Assembly: GCF_030486595.1 (NCBI RefSeq)
Contig: NZ_JAUJZH010000004.1
Location: forward strand, 246,184 to 310,183
DNA from: Variovorax ginsengisoli
GTDB taxonomy: Bacteria > Pseudomonadota > Gammaproteobacteria > Burkholderiales > Burkholderiaceae_C
Length of the DNA stretch: 64,000 nt
Direction: 5' to 3'
Shown here piece by piece: positions 32,741 to 41,232 of the stretch (its first letter is position 1; each line of letters opens with the position of its first letter). A program made the position numbers and the translations under genes. The notes below the pieces were generated by a model. It ran no database searches, was not told the DNA's origin, and worked only from the letters and a program-made list of their open reading frames with translations.

Positions 32741-34285
32741 ATGAGCAATTTCGAGGCAGCCATCCAACGCGACTTCGGCCTGATCGCCGACCTGATCGCC
32801 ATCCACGCGCAGCAGGGGCCCGAACGGCCCGCCCTGGCCGACGCCACGCAGACACTGAGCTACGGCGCGCTCGACGCGCTGATGGACCGCATCGCGGCCA
32901 GCCTGCAACGCGATGGCCTGGCGCCCGGCGATGCGATCGCAATCTGCGCCGCATCGAGCGTGGACTACGCCGCGGTGTTCCTCGGCGCGCTGCGCGCCGG
33001 CGTCGCGGTCGCGCCGCTGGCGCCCGGCTCCACACAAGCCAGCCTGGCGCGGATGATCGAGGACGCGGGCGCACGCATCCTGTTCGTCGACCAGGCGGCG
33101 GCCGAGGTGATCGGGCCGGCGGCGCCGGACGCCATCCCGCGCCTCGCGCTCGACGGCTCGGCCGCCGGCGGCGACTTCGAGGCCTGGCTCGCACCAGCGG
33201 GCGTTCGGCCCGCCGCGGTCGAGCTGCAGCGCTCGTCGCCCTTCAACATCATCTATTCCTCCGGCACCACGGGCGAGCCCAAGGGCATCGTCCAGGGCCA
33301 CGGCATGCGCTGGGCGCACGTGCAGCGCGGCGCCAGGTACGAGTACCGCCCCGAGACGGTCACGCTGCTGTCGACGCCGCTCTACTCCAACACCACGCTG
33401 GTCGTGTTCTTCCCGACCCTGGCCTTCGGCGGCTGCGTGCTGCTGATGCCGAAGTTCGATGCGGCGGCGTATCTGAAGCTCGCCGAAAGCCGCCGCGTCA
33501 CGCACACCATGCTGGTGCCGGTGCAGTACCAGCGCCTGATGGCCCGGCCCGATTTCGGAGCCCACGATCTGACGAGCTTCCAGTACAAGTTCAGCACCAG
33601 CGCGCCCTTCAATGCGGCCCTCAAGGCCGACGTGCTCCAGCGCTGGCCCGGCGGCCTGATCGAGTTCTACGGCATGACCGAAGGCGGCGGCACCTGCATC
33701 CTCGAAGCCCACCTGCACCCCGACAAGCTGCACACCGTCGGCCAGCCGGCCGAGGGCAGCGACATCCGGCTGATCGACGAGGAAGGCCGCGAGGTGGCGC
33801 GCGGCGAAGCGGGCGAAGTGGTCGGGCATTCGGCCGGCATGATGGTCGGCTACCACCGCCAGCCCGCCAAGACGCGCGAGGCCGAATGGTTCGACCCGAG
33901 CGGCAAGCGCTTCATCCGCACCGGCGACGTCGGCCGCTTCGACGACGACGGCTTCCTGACGCTGTTCGACCGCAAGAAGGACATGATCATCAGCGGCGGC
34001 TTCAACATCTACCCGAGCGACCTCGAGACCGTGGTGCGGGCCCATCCGTCGGTGGCCGATGTCGCGGTGGTCGGCGTTCCTTCGGAGCAATGGGGCGAGA
34101 CGCCGGTGGCCTTCGTGGTGCGCCGGGCCGGCGACGACACCGCCGCCGAGACGATCCTGCAATGGACCAACGAGCAGCTCGGCAAGACCCAGCGCCTGGC
34201 TCGGCTGCAGTTCATCGACGAGTTGCCGCGCAGCGCGATCGGCAAGGTGCTCAAGCGCGAACTGCGTGAACTCGTCGCGCGCTGA
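32741..34285 (+). CDS. AMP-forming acyl-CoA synthetase/ligase
   Basis: A 514-residue ANL-superfamily enzyme that adenylates a carboxylate and transfers it to CoA. P-loop-like motif 'IIYSSGTTGEPKGIVQGH', A5 region 'FYGMTEGGG', 'RTGDVGRFDDDGFLTLFDRKKDMIISGG' (A7/A8 hinge) and 'RSAIGKVLKRELRE' with the catalytic lysine are all there. Substrate (fatty, aromatic or short-chain acid) cannot be told. ATG 32741 fits the family start ('MSNFEAAIQRDFGLIADLI'), though the frame is open upstream. It is followed by a carrier gene on the same strand. Confidence 0.88.
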   Translation: MSNFEAAIQRDFGLIADLIAIHAQQGPERPALADATQTLSYGALDALMDRIAASLQRDGLAPGDAIAICAASSVDYAAVFLGALRAGVAVAPLAPGSTQASLARMIEDAGARILFVDQAAAEVIGPAAPDAIPRLALDGSAAGGDFEAWLAPAGVRPAAVELQRSSPFNIIYSSGTTGEPKGIVQGHGMRWAHVQRGARYEYRPETVTLLSTPLYSNTTLVVFFPTLAFGGCVLLMPKFDAAAYLKLAESRRVTHTMLVPVQYQRLMARPDFGAHDLTSFQYKFSTSAPFNAALKADVLQRWPGGLIEFYGMTEGGGTCILEAHLHPDKLHTVGQPAEGSDIRLIDEEGREVARGEAGEVVGHSAGMMVGYHRQPAKTREAEWFDPSGKRFIRTGDVGRFDDDGFLTLFDRKKDMIISGGFNIYPSDLETVVRAHPSVADVAVVGVPSEQWGETPVAFVVRRAGDDTAAETILQWTNEQLGKTQRLARLQFIDELPRSAIGKVLKRELRELVAR

Positions 34286-35396
34286 ACCCACCCCGGAGGC
34301 CGCGCCGCACGAAGGCGGCGGCAACGGCCTGCTCTGGGTGCTGATCGCCGCGGCCGTCCTCTTCGCCCTGGTCCGGCCGCGCGCACCGATGGACTACATC
34401 CGGCTGGTCGACTGGCAGACCATCGGGGCCTTGGCCGGGCTGCTGGCGATCACCCAGGGCGTCGAGCGCAGCGGCATGCTGCAGGCCGCCGCGGCGCGGC
34501 TGCTGGCGCGCACGGACGACCTGCGCAGCCTGGTGCTGCTGCTGGCCGCCAGCGCGGCCGTGTTGTCGGCCCTGGTGACCAACGACGTCAGCCTGTTCCT
34601 GCTGGTGCCGCTGACGCGGGTGCTGGCGACCCAGGCCCACCTGCCGCTGGCGCGGCTGGTGGTGATCGAGGCGCTGGCGGTCAACGCCGGCTCGGCCCTG
34701 ACGCCGATCGGCAATCCGCAGAACCTGTTCCTCTGGCATCGCTCGGGCGAGAGCTTCCTTTCTTTCGTGGCCATGATGGGCCCGACCGTGGGGGTAATGC
34801 TGTTCTGGCTCTTCACCGCCATCTGGTTCGGCGTGCCTCGGATCCCGATCGCGCTCAAGCCATCGAGCGAAGCGGCGCCGGTGCAGCCGCGCCTGCTGGC
34901 GCTGTCGGGCCTGCTGTTCGTGGGTTTCGTGATCGCGCTCGATCGCCACTGGCTGCTGGCCGGCCTCGGCGTGGTCTTCGGCGCGTTCCTGCTGCTGCGA
35001 CCGCGGGTGCTGCTGGGCGTCGACTGGGCGTTGCTGGCCATCATCGCGCTGATGTTCGTGGACCTGCGGCAGCTGGCCGAACTGCCGGCGGTGGCGACCC
35101 TGCTCGGCGGCCTGCCGATCGGCGAGGGCTGGCGCGCCTACCTGGCCGCAATCCTCACCTCGCAGTTCATCAGCAACGTGCCCGCCGCCATCGTGCTCGA
35201 CCCCTTCGTGCACGACCTGCCGGCGCTGGCCGCGGGCGTGAGCGTCGGCGGCTTCGGCTGCGTGCTCGGCTCGCTGGCCAACCTGATCGCGCTGCGGCTG
35301 GCGAAGCTGCCGAACGGGCTGCGCGAGTTCCATCGCCTCAGCATTCCGTTCCTGCTGGTGTGCGGGGCGTCGGCGCTGCTGCTGCGGCTGGGGTGA
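34266..35396 (+). CDS. SLC13/ArsB-like anion transporter
   Basis: A 376-residue integral membrane protein of the ion transporter superfamily. About ten hydrophobic helices are visible. The motifs 'LVTNDVSLFLLVPLTRVLA' and 'NAGSALTPIGNPQNLFLW' match the TNDV and TP-GNPQN loops of ArsB/CitMHS/SLC13 proteins. 'SQFISNVPAAIVLDPF' is the second inverted repeat's equivalent. The start is doubtful: no ATG precedes the first helix, and I use GTG 34266, which overlaps the acyl-CoA synthetase end by 20 bases; a GTG nearer the first helix is possible. It may import an organic acid for the ligase upstream. Confidence 0.7.
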   Translation: MNSSRAEPTPEAAPHEGGGNGLLWVLIAAAVLFALVRPRAPMDYIRLVDWQTIGALAGLLAITQGVERSGMLQAAAARLLARTDDLRSLVLLLAASAAVLSALVTNDVSLFLLVPLTRVLATQAHLPLARLVVIEALAVNAGSALTPIGNPQNLFLWHRSGESFLSFVAMMGPTVGVMLFWLFTAIWFGVPRIPIALKPSSEAAPVQPRLLALSGLLFVGFVIALDRHWLLAGLGVVFGAFLLLRPRVLLGVDWALLAIIALMFVDLRQLAELPAVATLLGGLPIGEGWRAYLAAILTSQFISNVPAAIVLDPFVHDLPALAAGVSVGGFGCVLGSLANLIALRLAKLPNGLREFHRLSIPFLLVCGASALLLRLG

Positions 35397-35433
35397 CAGG
35401 GCCGCATGCGCGGGAGAAAATCCGTCGACTTCC

Positions 35434-36135
35434 ATGGACACGCCGGCCTCCACATCGCTGGGACTTTCGCTGCGGCGCTACGGCGCCTCGCGCGGCAGTC
35501 ACTCGCACGACCATTTCCAGGTTCTGATCGGCATTGACGGCGTGCTCGACCTGGAAGTCGAAGGCCGGGGCCGCCGCGTCGGCGCTGGCGAGGGCTGGGT
35601 CGTGACGCCCGGCGACCGGCACGATTTCGAATCGAAGGACGGCAGCCGCTGCCTCATCCTCGACACCGCCCAGGACCTGTGGGCGCGATGCGCCGGCCGC
35701 GCGCCGCTGGCACCGCAACTGCTGGCGCTGGCGCGCTATCTGGCGCTGTGCGTTTCCGCGCCCTCGACCTCGGCCTCCGCCCTGCACCATGCGCCGGCCC
35801 TGCTGCTCGAAGCCTGGGGGCCGATCGTGCCGAATGGCCGCCGTCGCGCGATCGACTGGCAGGGTCTGTCGGACTGGGCGCGCAGCCGCTGGCATCGCCC
35901 GCTCGGCGTTGCGGATCTCGCAGCCGTCACTTGCCTGAGCCCGAGCCAGTTCGCGCAGCGCTGCCGCGACGAACAGGGCGTGAGCGCGATGCACTGGCTG
36001 CGCGCGCAACGGCTGCTGCATGCGCGCCAGTTGCGCGATCGCGGCATCGGCGTCGCGGAAGCCGCCCGCAGAACAGGCTATCGATCGCCGTCGGCGCTGA
36101 CGGCAGCGATGCGGCGTTCGGGCAGCGCGCGCTGA
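35434..36135 (+). CDS. AraC-family regulator with cupin sensor
   Basis: A 233-residue regulator. An N-terminal cupin domain (about 18-90) is seen in 'RGSHSHDHFQVLIGIDGVLDLEVEG' (metal-site-like His-x-His-D-H), followed after a linker by an AraC HTH pair: 'PLGVADLAAVTCLSPSQFAQRC' and 'IGVAEAARRTGYRSPSALTAAM'. The shorter than usual length reflects the compact cupin type. It lies 71 bases upstream of the YddG-like exporter gene on the same strand and probably regulates it, an arrangement common for DMT exporters. Confidence 0.82.
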   Translation: MDTPASTSLGLSLRRYGASRGSHSHDHFQVLIGIDGVLDLEVEGRGRRVGAGEGWVVTPGDRHDFESKDGSRCLILDTAQDLWARCAGRAPLAPQLLALARYLALCVSAPSTSASALHHAPALLLEAWGPIVPNGRRRAIDWQGLSDWARSRWHRPLGVADLAAVTCLSPSQFAQRCRDEQGVSAMHWLRAQRLLHARQLRDRGIGVAEAARRTGYRSPSALTAAMRRSGSAR

Positions 36136-36206
36136 GGCCTCGAACCCTCGTCGCGCGACGACGTCCCGTCGATCCGCGACGATCGCAGCGCTTAAGCTCG
36201 GCGGCC

Positions 36207-37052
36207 ATGTCGTCGACCCTCCATGCCCTCGCCGCGATCGCCCTCTGGGCGACGCTGGCCTCGCTGGGCACCTCGCTTTCGCACCTGCCGCCCTTTCTGC
36301 TTACCGGGCTCGCGCTGGTGATAGGCAGTGCGATGAGCTGGCCGCTGGCGCTTCGCGACCGCAAGGCCTGGGCGATCCCGCCGTGCACGCTGGCGCTCGG
36401 CGTCTACGGCCTGTTCGGCTTCCACTTCCTGCTCTTCATCGCGCTGCGCCATGCGCCGCCGGTCGAGGCCAACCTCGTCAACTACCTCTGGCCATTGTTC
36501 ATGGTGGTGCTGGCGCCGGTGCTGCTGCCCGGCATGTCGCTGCGTCCGCTGCACGTGCTGGCGGCGCTGCTGGGTTTCGCCGGCGCGGCGATCGCGATCC
36601 TCGGCGCGCGCGGCGGCGCCGGCGCGTCGGGCGCGAGTTCGTACTGGGGCTTCCTGCCGGCGCTGGGCTCGGCCTTCATCTGGGCCAGCTATTCGCTCTG
36701 GACGCAGCGCGTGCCGGCCTTCCCGACCACCGCGATCGGGCTGTTCGGCCTGCTGTCGGGGGCACTCTCGCTGGCCTGCCATGCGCTGCTCGAGCCTTCG
36801 GTCGCGCTGTCGCCGCACGACTGGATGCTGGTCGTGCTGTGCGGGCTGGGCCCGCTGGGCGCCGCCTTCTTCTTCTGGGACCTGGCGCTCAAGCGCGGCG
36901 ATGCGCGGCAGATCGGCATCCTGAGCTACCTCACGCCGCTGGCCTCGACCGCGCTGCTGATGCTGGTCACCGGGCGGGCCCTCAGCTGGAGCATCGCGCT
37001 GGCCGCGGTGCTGATCATCTCGGCCGCCGTGATGGGCACGCGGGCGCGCTGA
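36207..37052 (+). CDS. YddG-like DMT-family exporter
   Basis: A 281-residue EamA/DMT transporter with about ten transmembrane helices in two repeats. The segment 'APPVEANLVNYLWPLFMVVL' strongly resembles the aromatic amino acid exporter YddG ('VNYLWP'), and 'LGPLGAAFFFWDLALKRGD' is the matching second-repeat block. It likely effluxes amino acids or related metabolites. The gene after the AraC regulator; convergent with the MDR reductase and separated by five bases. Confidence 0.82.
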   Translation: MSSTLHALAAIALWATLASLGTSLSHLPPFLLTGLALVIGSAMSWPLALRDRKAWAIPPCTLALGVYGLFGFHFLLFIALRHAPPVEANLVNYLWPLFMVVLAPVLLPGMSLRPLHVLAALLGFAGAAIAILGARGGAGASGASSYWGFLPALGSAFIWASYSLWTQRVPAFPTTAIGLFGLLSGALSLACHALLEPSVALSPHDWMLVVLCGLGPLGAAFFFWDLALKRGDARQIGILSYLTPLASTALLMLVTGRALSWSIALAAVLIISAAVMGTRAR

Positions 37053-37057
37053 CGGGA

Positions 37058-38089
37058 TCAGTCGCTGACCTTGAGCACCAGCTTGCCGAAGTTCTCTCCC
37101 GTGAAAAGGCGGCCGAGCGCCTCCGGGAAGGTGTCGATGCCCTCGACGACGTCCTCGCGGCTCTTCATGCGGCCGTCCTTCAGGTAGCCCGACAGCTCGG
37201 CCACCGCCTCGCCATAGCGGTCGGCGTAGTCGAACACGACCATGCCCTGCATCCGCGCGCGGTTGACCAGCAGGCTGAGGTAATTCTTCGGGCCCTGCAC
37301 CGGCGTCGTGTTGTTGTACTGGCTGATGGCGCCGCAGATGATGATCCGGGCGCCGCGCGCCAGCTTCGCCAGCACCGTGTCGAGGATGTCGCCGCCGACG
37401 TTGTCGAAATAGATGTCGACGCCTTTCGGGCAATGGGCCTTCAGGCCTTCGCGCACGGCCAAAGGCCCGGCCTTGTAGTCGATGCAGGCGTCGAAGCCGA
37501 GTTCCTTCACGACCCAGTCGCACTTGGCGGCGCCGCCGGCGATGCCGACCACGCGGCAGCCCTTGATCTTCGCCAGCTGGCCCACGGTCTGGCCGACCGC
37601 GCCGGCGGCCCCCGACACCACGACGGTCTCGCCGGGCTTCGGTTGGCCGACGTCCATGAGGCCGAAGTAGCCGGTCATGCCCGGCATGCCCAGCACGTTG
37701 AGCCACTGGCCGATGGTGCCGGCGCGCAGGTCGATCTTGACCAGGCCGTTGCGCTGGATCTCCTCCTGCGGGATCAGCGCGTACTGCTGCACGCCGAGCG
37801 TGCCGTACACGGTGTCGCCGACCGCGAAGGCCGGGTTGCGCGAGGCCACCACGCGGCCGACGCCGCCGGCCCGCATCACGGCGCCGATCTCGACCGGCGC
37901 GATGTAGCTCTTGCCTTCATTCATCCAGCCGCGCATCGCCGGGTCGAGCGAGAGCGACAGGGTCTGGACGAGAACGCCGCCTTCGGCCGGTTCGCCGACC
38001 GGCTCGTCGGTGAACTGCCAGTCGTCGCGCGTCGCGGCGCCTTCGGGTCGCTTGGCCAGGCGCACCTGGCGATTGGTGAGGGTGCTCAT
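37058..38089 (-). CDS. NADP-dependent MDR oxidoreductase (CurA/leukotriene B4 dehydrogenase type)
   Basis: A 343-residue zinc-independent medium-chain reductase. The N-terminal block 'SLSLDPAMRGWMNEGKSYI', the nucleotide-binding 'VVSGAAGAVGQTVGQLAKIKG' and 'GVDIYFDNVGGDILD' (the D-N-V-G-G motif typical of enone reductases) identify the family. It reduces the double bond of alpha,beta-unsaturated carbonyls with NADPH. No catalytic zinc ligands are present. It starts 105 bases beyond the histidine kinase end and shows no link to a named pathway. Confidence 0.88.
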   Translation of the reverse strand: MSTLTNRQVRLAKRPEGAATRDDWQFTDEPVGEPAEGGVLVQTLSLSLDPAMRGWMNEGKSYIAPVEIGAVMRAGGVGRVVASRNPAFAVGDTVYGTLGVQQYALIPQEEIQRNGLVKIDLRAGTIGQWLNVLGMPGMTGYFGLMDVGQPKPGETVVVSGAAGAVGQTVGQLAKIKGCRVVGIAGGAAKCDWVVKELGFDACIDYKAGPLAVREGLKAHCPKGVDIYFDNVGGDILDTVLAKLARGARIIICGAISQYNNTTPVQGPKNYLSLLVNRARMQGMVVFDYADRYGEAVAELSGYLKDGRMKSREDVVEGIDTFPEALGRLFTGENFGKLVLKVSD

Positions 38090-38194
38090 GCGCGGGTCTC
38101 CTTGGGGTGTCTATGCCCGGCGCATCGTAGACCCAAGCCACCCGGCGGCCGGTAGCGCATGCGACAACGCCCGGTCGCTCTCAGCCGATCGACT

Positions 38195-39487
38195 TCAGGC
38201 GCCAGGCAGCCAGACGCTGACCGCCAGCCCCGGCTGCGCATTGCGCACCGCGAGCCTGCCCCCGTGCGCCTCGGCCACCAGCCGGCACAGGTACATGCCG
38301 AGGCCGACACCGCCGGTGGCGCGCTGGCGCGCACCGTCGGTGCGGTAGAAGGGCTCGGTCAGGTGGGCCAGCTGCGCCGGGGCTACACCGGGCCCGAAGT
38401 CGCGCACTTCCAGTTCGACGCCCGCGTCGTCACCGCGCAAAGCGATGCGCGGCGGCTGGGCCGCGTCGGCGCCGTGGCGCAGCGCGTTGTCGAGCAGGTT
38501 GCGCACCAGCACCTTGAGCCGCGAACGGTCCAGCGCCAGGGCCGGCAGGCCCTCGGCCAGTTCCGCGACCACGCGGGCGCCCTCGGGATGCTCGGCCACC
38601 ACCTCGCGCACCAGCGCCGCCAGGTCGACCGGCTCGCGCTGCAGCGCGGCATGCGGGCTGGCCAGCCGTTCGCTCTCGAGCAGGTCGCTGATCAGGTCGC
38701 GCATCTCGGCCAGGTCGCGCAGCAGCGCGGCCCGCTCGGCCGCGCCCTCGGGCGTCGCCGGCAGCAGCTCGGCATTGAGCCGGGCCCGGGTCAGCGGCGA
38801 ACGCAGCTCATGACTCAGCGCCAGCAGCAGGCCGCGCTTGGCATCGAGCATGGCCTGGATGTCGTGCGCCATGGTGTTGATGCGCTGCGCCAGGTCGCCG
38901 AGCTCGTCGCGACGGCGCAGCGGGATCGGCGTGTCGAAGGCGCCGCGGCCGAAGCGCTCGGCGCCGGCGCGGATGTCGTCGAGCGGCCGCAGCAGCTTGC
39001 GGACATAGGCATAGGCCAGGGCGATCAGGGCCAGCAGCAGCGCCAGCGTGATCCAGCCAATGCCCTGGGGCTCGCGCTGCCAGGGCAAGGTGCCGATGCC
39101 GAAGCTCACGCGATGGCCGTCCGCCGTGGTGCGGCTGAGCCAGTCGCCGCGCGGACCGAAGCCAAAGCGATGCCTGTCGGGGTGCGAATCCCAGTTGACG
39201 GCCGGCCCTTCGATGCGGATCGAGATCGGCAGCCGTTCGACCAGCGCCTGGGCGCGGGCGACATCGGGCGGCGTCCCGAGTTCGGCCACGATCCGGTCCA
39301 TGTAGTCGGCCACCACCGGCCGGGCAGCGTCGCGCCAGCCGGTCGAGAAGGCCCGCTGCGCGCCGCCGAGGAACACCGCGGTCATCGCCAGCGCCAGCAG
39401 CACGAACACCACGATCAGGCGCACCCTGAGCGAATGCCGCAGGCTGTGGCGCCAGCGGCGAGAGCGCCTCGGGCCTGCCGGCCTCAC
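38195..39487 (-). CDS. Sensor histidine kinase, CpxA-like
   Basis: A 430-residue two-transmembrane kinase. The first membrane helix is near residue 25 ('LIVVFVLLALAMTAVFL'), a periplasmic loop of about 100 residues follows, then 'LALLLALIALAYAYVRKLL', a HAMP domain, HisKA with 'LALSHELRSPLTRARLNAELL' (phosphorylated His), and HATPase_c with 'NLLDNALRHG' and 'GVGLGMYLC'. The chosen start is GTG at 39487 overlapping the regulator stop as GTGA; no other start lies between that and the first helix. Forms a pair with the CpxR-like regulator immediately upstream. Confidence 0.9.
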   Translation of the reverse strand: MRPAGPRRSRRWRHSLRHSLRVRLIVVFVLLALAMTAVFLGGAQRAFSTGWRDAARPVVADYMDRIVAELGTPPDVARAQALVERLPISIRIEGPAVNWDSHPDRHRFGFGPRGDWLSRTTADGHRVSFGIGTLPWQREPQGIGWITLALLLALIALAYAYVRKLLRPLDDIRAGAERFGRGAFDTPIPLRRRDELGDLAQRINTMAHDIQAMLDAKRGLLLALSHELRSPLTRARLNAELLPATPEGAAERAALLRDLAEMRDLISDLLESERLASPHAALQREPVDLAALVREVVAEHPEGARVVAELAEGLPALALDRSRLKVLVRNLLDNALRHGADAAQPPRIALRGDDAGVELEVRDFGPGVAPAQLAHLTEPFYRTDGARQRATGGVGLGMYLCRLVAEAHGGRLAVRNAQPGLAVSVWLPGA

Positions 39488-40182
39488 GGCGGCGTGCTCC
39501 GCCCGACGGCCAGGGCGTAGCCGGCATTGCGCAGCGTCTTGATGCAGTCCAGCGGCTCCAGCTTCTTGCGTAGCCGGCTGACGACGATGTCGACCGCGCG
39601 CGTGTAGAGCTCGGCCTCGTGGCCGCGCAGCCGGTTCAGGATCTCGTCGCGGCTCCAGACCCGGCCGGGCGGGTCGGCCAGCAGTGCCAGCAATTCGAAT
39701 TCGGTGCCGGTCAATTCGATCCGCTCGCCGTGGCGCAGCACTTCGCGCTTGTCGAGGTCGATCGCCAGGCCCTCGAACAGCCGCTGCTGCGGCGCCGCTG
39801 CGGGAGGCGCCACGGCGCGCCGGCGGCGCAGGATGGTCTGGACGCGCGCCACCAGCTCGCGCGGCTCGAAAGGCTTCGGCAGGTAGTCGTCGGCGCCGAT
39901 CTCGAGGCCGACGACCCGGTCCATCACGTCGCCGCGCGCCGTCAGCATGACGATCGGGATGTCGCTCTCCCGGCGGATCTCGCGGCACAGCGCGAAGCCG
40001 TCCATCTCGGGCAGCATGACGTCGAGGATCGCGGCGTCATAGTGCCCGGCGCGCAGCTTCGCCAGGCCTTCGCTCGGCCGGCTGGCGCTGTCCAGCACGA
40101 AGTCGAAGCGCGCAAAGTAGCTCGCCAGCGGGGCACCGAGGTGCTCGTCGTCGTCGATCAGGAGGATGCGCATCCGCTGCAT
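39484..40182 (-). CDS. Response regulator, OmpR/CpxR-like
   Basis: A 232-residue regulator. Receiver: acidic pair 'LLIDDDEHLG', phosphorylation Asp in 'AAILDVMLPEMDG', Thr/Lys in 'VMLTARG' and 'LPKPFEPRELVARV'. The winged helix is the C-terminal 95 residues: 'LTGTEFELLALLADPPGRVWSRDEIL' is split here as a CpxR-like 'LTGTEFELL...' block, then 'RAVDIVVSRLRKKLE'. The receiver stretch 'GLEIGADDYLPKPF' is strikingly CpxR-like. A CpxP/Spy-like gene lies upstream in the same unit. The second Met (40173) could also be the start. Confidence 0.9.
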   Translation of the reverse strand: MQRMRILLIDDDEHLGAPLASYFARFDFVLDSASRPSEGLAKLRAGHYDAAILDVMLPEMDGFALCREIRRESDIPIVMLTARGDVMDRVVGLEIGADDYLPKPFEPRELVARVQTILRRRRAVAPPAAAPQQRLFEGLAIDLDKREVLRHGERIELTGTEFELLALLADPPGRVWSRDEILNRLRGHEAELYTRAVDIVVSRLRKKLEPLDCIKTLRNAGYALAVGRSTPP

Positions 40183-40204
40183 TTTGGCCCACCGCCCGCG
40201 CCGC

Positions 40205-40696
40205 TCACCAAGGGTCCGCGGGTCCGAGACGGCCGAGGTGGGTGTGGCCGAAGCCGCTCGCGTACTTGAGCCCGTAGCCCAGCATCCGGTCGAAGCCGAT
40301 GTGGGCGCACCAGATCAGCCCGAGCGCCAGCGCCACCGGCTGGCCGCCCAGGCCGCCGAGCGCCAGCAGCGCCACCGGCCCCAGGTAGGAATGGGCCGCG
40401 TTGTAGGCCGCCGCGCCCTGGCGCGGGCCGGCGAGGTAGCCGAGCCACGACAGGTCGGGCAGCAGGAACATCAAGGCGAAAGAGCCCCAACCGGCGCCGA
40501 GCTGCGAATAGCCGGCCAGCGAGGCCGCGAGCACGACCAGTCCTTCGAGCCGCAGCAGCAGGCGCACGCCACCACGGGCGGCGCCTGCCGACGGCACCGC
40601 GTCGGATTCGGCCGGTCTCGGACGGCGCCCGGCCGCCCCCCAGGCGACAGGGGCCTCAGCCACGGCGCCCCCAGCGCGGACGGTCCATGAAGTCAC
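40205..40696 (-). CDS. DUF4260 family membrane protein
   Basis: A protein of up to 163 residues, whose conserved part begins 'LLLRLEGLVVLAASLAGYSQLG' and continues with 'LLPDLSWLGYLAGPRQGAAAYNAAHSY' in pieces and 'AHIGFDRMLGYGLKYASGFGHTHLG', the hallmark of DUF4260 small membrane proteins. About three to four hydrophobic segments. The most upstream ATG (40696) would overlap the Spy-like gene by 41 bases and gives a low-complexity N-terminus; GTG at 40567 starts right at the conserved part and may be the real start. Function is unknown; it sits between the Spy-like gene and the two-component genes, so it may belong to that stress unit. Confidence 0.7.
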   Translation of the reverse strand: MTSWTVRAGGAVAEAPVAWGAAGRRPRPAESDAVPSAGAARGGVRLLLRLEGLVVLAASLAGYSQLGAGWGSFALMFLLPDLSWLGYLAGPRQGAAAYNAAHSYLGPVALLALGGLGGQPVALALGLIWCAHIGFDRMLGYGLKYASGFGHTHLGRLGPADPW

Positions 40697-41114
40697 GCAC
40701 CTTCTGCTGCTGGGCCGGGTTCAGGTTGTCGAAGAAATCCGCCGCCGCGGCGATCACCTCCGGACTGCCCGCCTGCACCGCGGCCGTCTTGTCGTCGACC
40801 AGCTGCTTCGCCCGCGCCTGGTCGAGCTTGGCGCCGGCGAACAGGCTGCGGAACTCGGCCCGCGGGTCGCCGCCGCCGCGCAGCGCCGCCCGCTGCGCCT
40901 GCAGCTTCTCGGCCAGGACAGTGAGTCTCTGCTTCTGGGCGGCGTCGAGTTCGAGCTTGCTGCCCACCCGTTCGACCATCCGGGCCCGGAATTCGGCCCG
41001 GTCCTGCTCGGAGCCGCTCCAGCCATGGCGATGGCCGCCGCATCCGGCCAGGCTGCCGGCCAGCAGGGCGGCACCGGCGATGCCGAAAAGAGATCGTTTG
41101 AACCAGCGTTTCAT
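40656..41114 (-). CDS. Spy/CpxP-like periplasmic lipoprotein
   Basis: A 152-residue protein with a lipobox ('LLAGSLAGC', Cys about residue 25) and a helical, charged mature domain. 'LELDAAQKQRLTVLAEKLQAQR' and 'DNLNPAQQQKVRDFMDR' are degenerate LTxxQ motifs of the Spy/CpxP/CnrX family. Such proteins are periplasmic chaperones or brakes on Cpx-type sensors. The order Spy-like, DUF4260, CpxR-like, CpxA-like on one strand supports envelope stress. Three 10-base-phased CGAAAC-type repeats lie about 75-100 bases upstream of the start, probably the regulator's binding site. A metal-resistance role is an alternative. Confidence 0.78.
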   Translation of the reverse strand: MKRWFKRSLFGIAGAALLAGSLAGCGGHRHGWSGSEQDRAEFRARMVERVGSKLELDAAQKQRLTVLAEKLQAQRAALRGGGDPRAEFRSLFAGAKLDQARAKQLVDDKTAAVQAGSPEVIAAAADFFDNLNPAQQQKVRDFMDRPRWGRRG

Positions 41115-41186
41115 GAGAGTCTTCCTTCAGAGGGGATCGGGGTGATCCGGAAGACTCGATGGTCGGCGCGGGGCCCGCCGAAGTCC

Positions 41187-41212
41187 TTTCCGTGCGGTTT
41201 CGCTCTGTTTCG
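41187..41212 (-). promoter_or_regulatory. Three phased repeats, probable CpxR-like binding array
   Basis: Read on the minus strand: CGAAAC (41207-41212), CGAAAC (41197-41202) and CGGAAA (41187-41192), each starting exactly 10 bases after the previous. The spacing is that of tandem OmpR-family sites (the CpxR box is GTAAA-N5-GTAAA). The array is 73-98 bases upstream of the Spy-like gene start, a suitable place for an activator. Confidence 0.5.
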
Positions 41213-41232
41213 TTTTATTGCAGCGGATCTGG

